Below are positions 63,831 to 64,000 of a DNA stretch of 64,000 nt, one piece after another. This DNA comes from Flavobacterium piscis (GTDB lineage: Bacteria; Bacteroidota; Bacteroidia; Flavobacteriales; Flavobacteriaceae): positions 62,001-126,000 of the forward strand of contig NZ_LVEN01000005.1 of the NCBI RefSeq assembly GCF_001686925.1. The letters are read 5' to 3'. The number at the start of each line of letters is the position of its first letter. Within the stretch, counting starts at the first letter, position 1. Under the pieces are notes generated by a model, which was not told the DNA's origin, did not search any database, and was given only the letters and a program-made list of their open reading frames with translations. The translations under genes and the position numbers were made by a program.

Positions 63831-63998
63831 TTACACGCTGCGTTGCACTACTTCAAAAATTCGTTCGTCTTCGCATTTTAATGTTTTAGAAGGGAATTTT
63901 AGCAATAAAGCATAATCGTGAGTCGCCATGATAACCGTTTTACCGTTGGCATTGATTTTTTTCAATACTTCAAGAACCTCAGAACTTGTTTGCGGATC
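63831..63998 (-). CDS. ftsE: cell-division ATP-binding protein FtsE, C-terminal part
   Basis: The gene runs out of the window at its 5' end; 55 codons are visible. The sequence DPQTSSEV...VLKKINANGKTVIMATHDYALLLKF is the D-loop and H-loop region of FtsE, which with FtsX controls septal peptidoglycan hydrolysis. The stop at 63831-63833 overlaps the following glycosyltransferase ATG. Confidence 0.88.
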   Translation of the reverse strand, partial: DPQTSSEVLEVLKKINANGKTVIMATHDYALLLKFPSKTLKCEDERIFEVVQRSV

Positions 63999-64000
63999 AA

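Overview
The window is a piece of an AT-rich Flavobacterium-type (Bacteroidota) chromosome. Several signs agree: TAnnTTTG -7 promoter boxes, TTG/GTG starts and few clear Shine-Dalgarno sequences, a long Bacteroidota-type NusB, a PUR-alpha-like DUF3276 protein, YajC, a partial FtsE, a TetX-family flavoprotein, and many flavobacterial intergenic palindromic repeats. I see no rRNA, tRNA, CRISPR array, insertion sequence or prophage. Most genes are housekeeping or conserved hypothetical.

Layout. 1-4.8 kb (+): archaemetzincin C-terminus, FMN reductase, Tat-exported TIM-barrel protein, cupin, MFS transporter, a cyclophilin-FKBP fusion isomerase and a haem-c lipoprotein. 4.9-11.7 kb (mostly -): Rnk/GreA-like factor, CNHC redoxin, three alpha/beta hydrolases, CsaA (+), DUF3276 protein and an ABC exporter. 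11.9-14.7 kb (+): leucine dehydrogenase, NusB, YajC. 15.0-21.2 kb (-): DUF1801/YdeI protein, PepT, a formylglycine-generating-enzyme-like lipoprotein or membrane-anchored protein, a DUF6515 protein, a porin, and a decayed beta-barrel gene. 21.5-28.9 kb: PyrD (+), a DUF3307-SatD pair (-), HMG-CoA lyase, a lipoprotein plus DUF5723 pair, and GuaB. 29-42.7 kb (-): a TetX-like monooxygenase with its TetR regulator, L,D-transpeptidase, S41 peptidase, NudK, a RelA/SpoT-Fur-PurA run, a class-C-type serine hydrolase and a TrmH methyltransferase. 42.9-53.0 kb: DUF2167 protein, an alkaline-phosphatase-superfamily enzyme, then a MoxR/DUF58/DUF4350/DUF4129/SpoIIM cluster (-) with a divergent RDD gene. 53.3-64 kb: a CsgG-like exported protein, a PH-domain protein, a TRIC-like channel, then a surface-polysaccharide locus (FemAB-like GNAT, FdtB-type aminotransferase, Wzx flippase, left-handed beta-helix transferase, four glycosyltransferases, FdtA-type ketoisomerase) ending beside ftsE.

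Genes that appear to work together: FdtA plus the FdtB-type aminotransferase would make a 3-amino-3,6-dideoxyhexose on dTDP, which the glycosyltransferases and flippase would use; MoxR and DUF58 with the membrane proteins form a conserved AAA-chaperone cluster; leucine dehydrogenase and HMG-CoA lyase belong to leucine catabolism but lie 11 kb apart; RelA/SpoT, Fur and PurA link the stringent response, metal regulation and purine synthesis.

The observations most worth following are: (1) SatD, whose N-terminal half reads like a nucleotide-cyclase/GGDEF palm domain, fused to a helix-turn-helix, coupled to a DUF3307 membrane protein and preceded by twin TTAC-N8-GTAA palindromes; (2) intergenic repeat words captured in frame inside the sugar aminotransferase, just before the PLP lysine; (3) the TetX-like gene with a TetR neighbour and a GAACGTTC palindrome; and (4) several dispersed palindromic repeat families.
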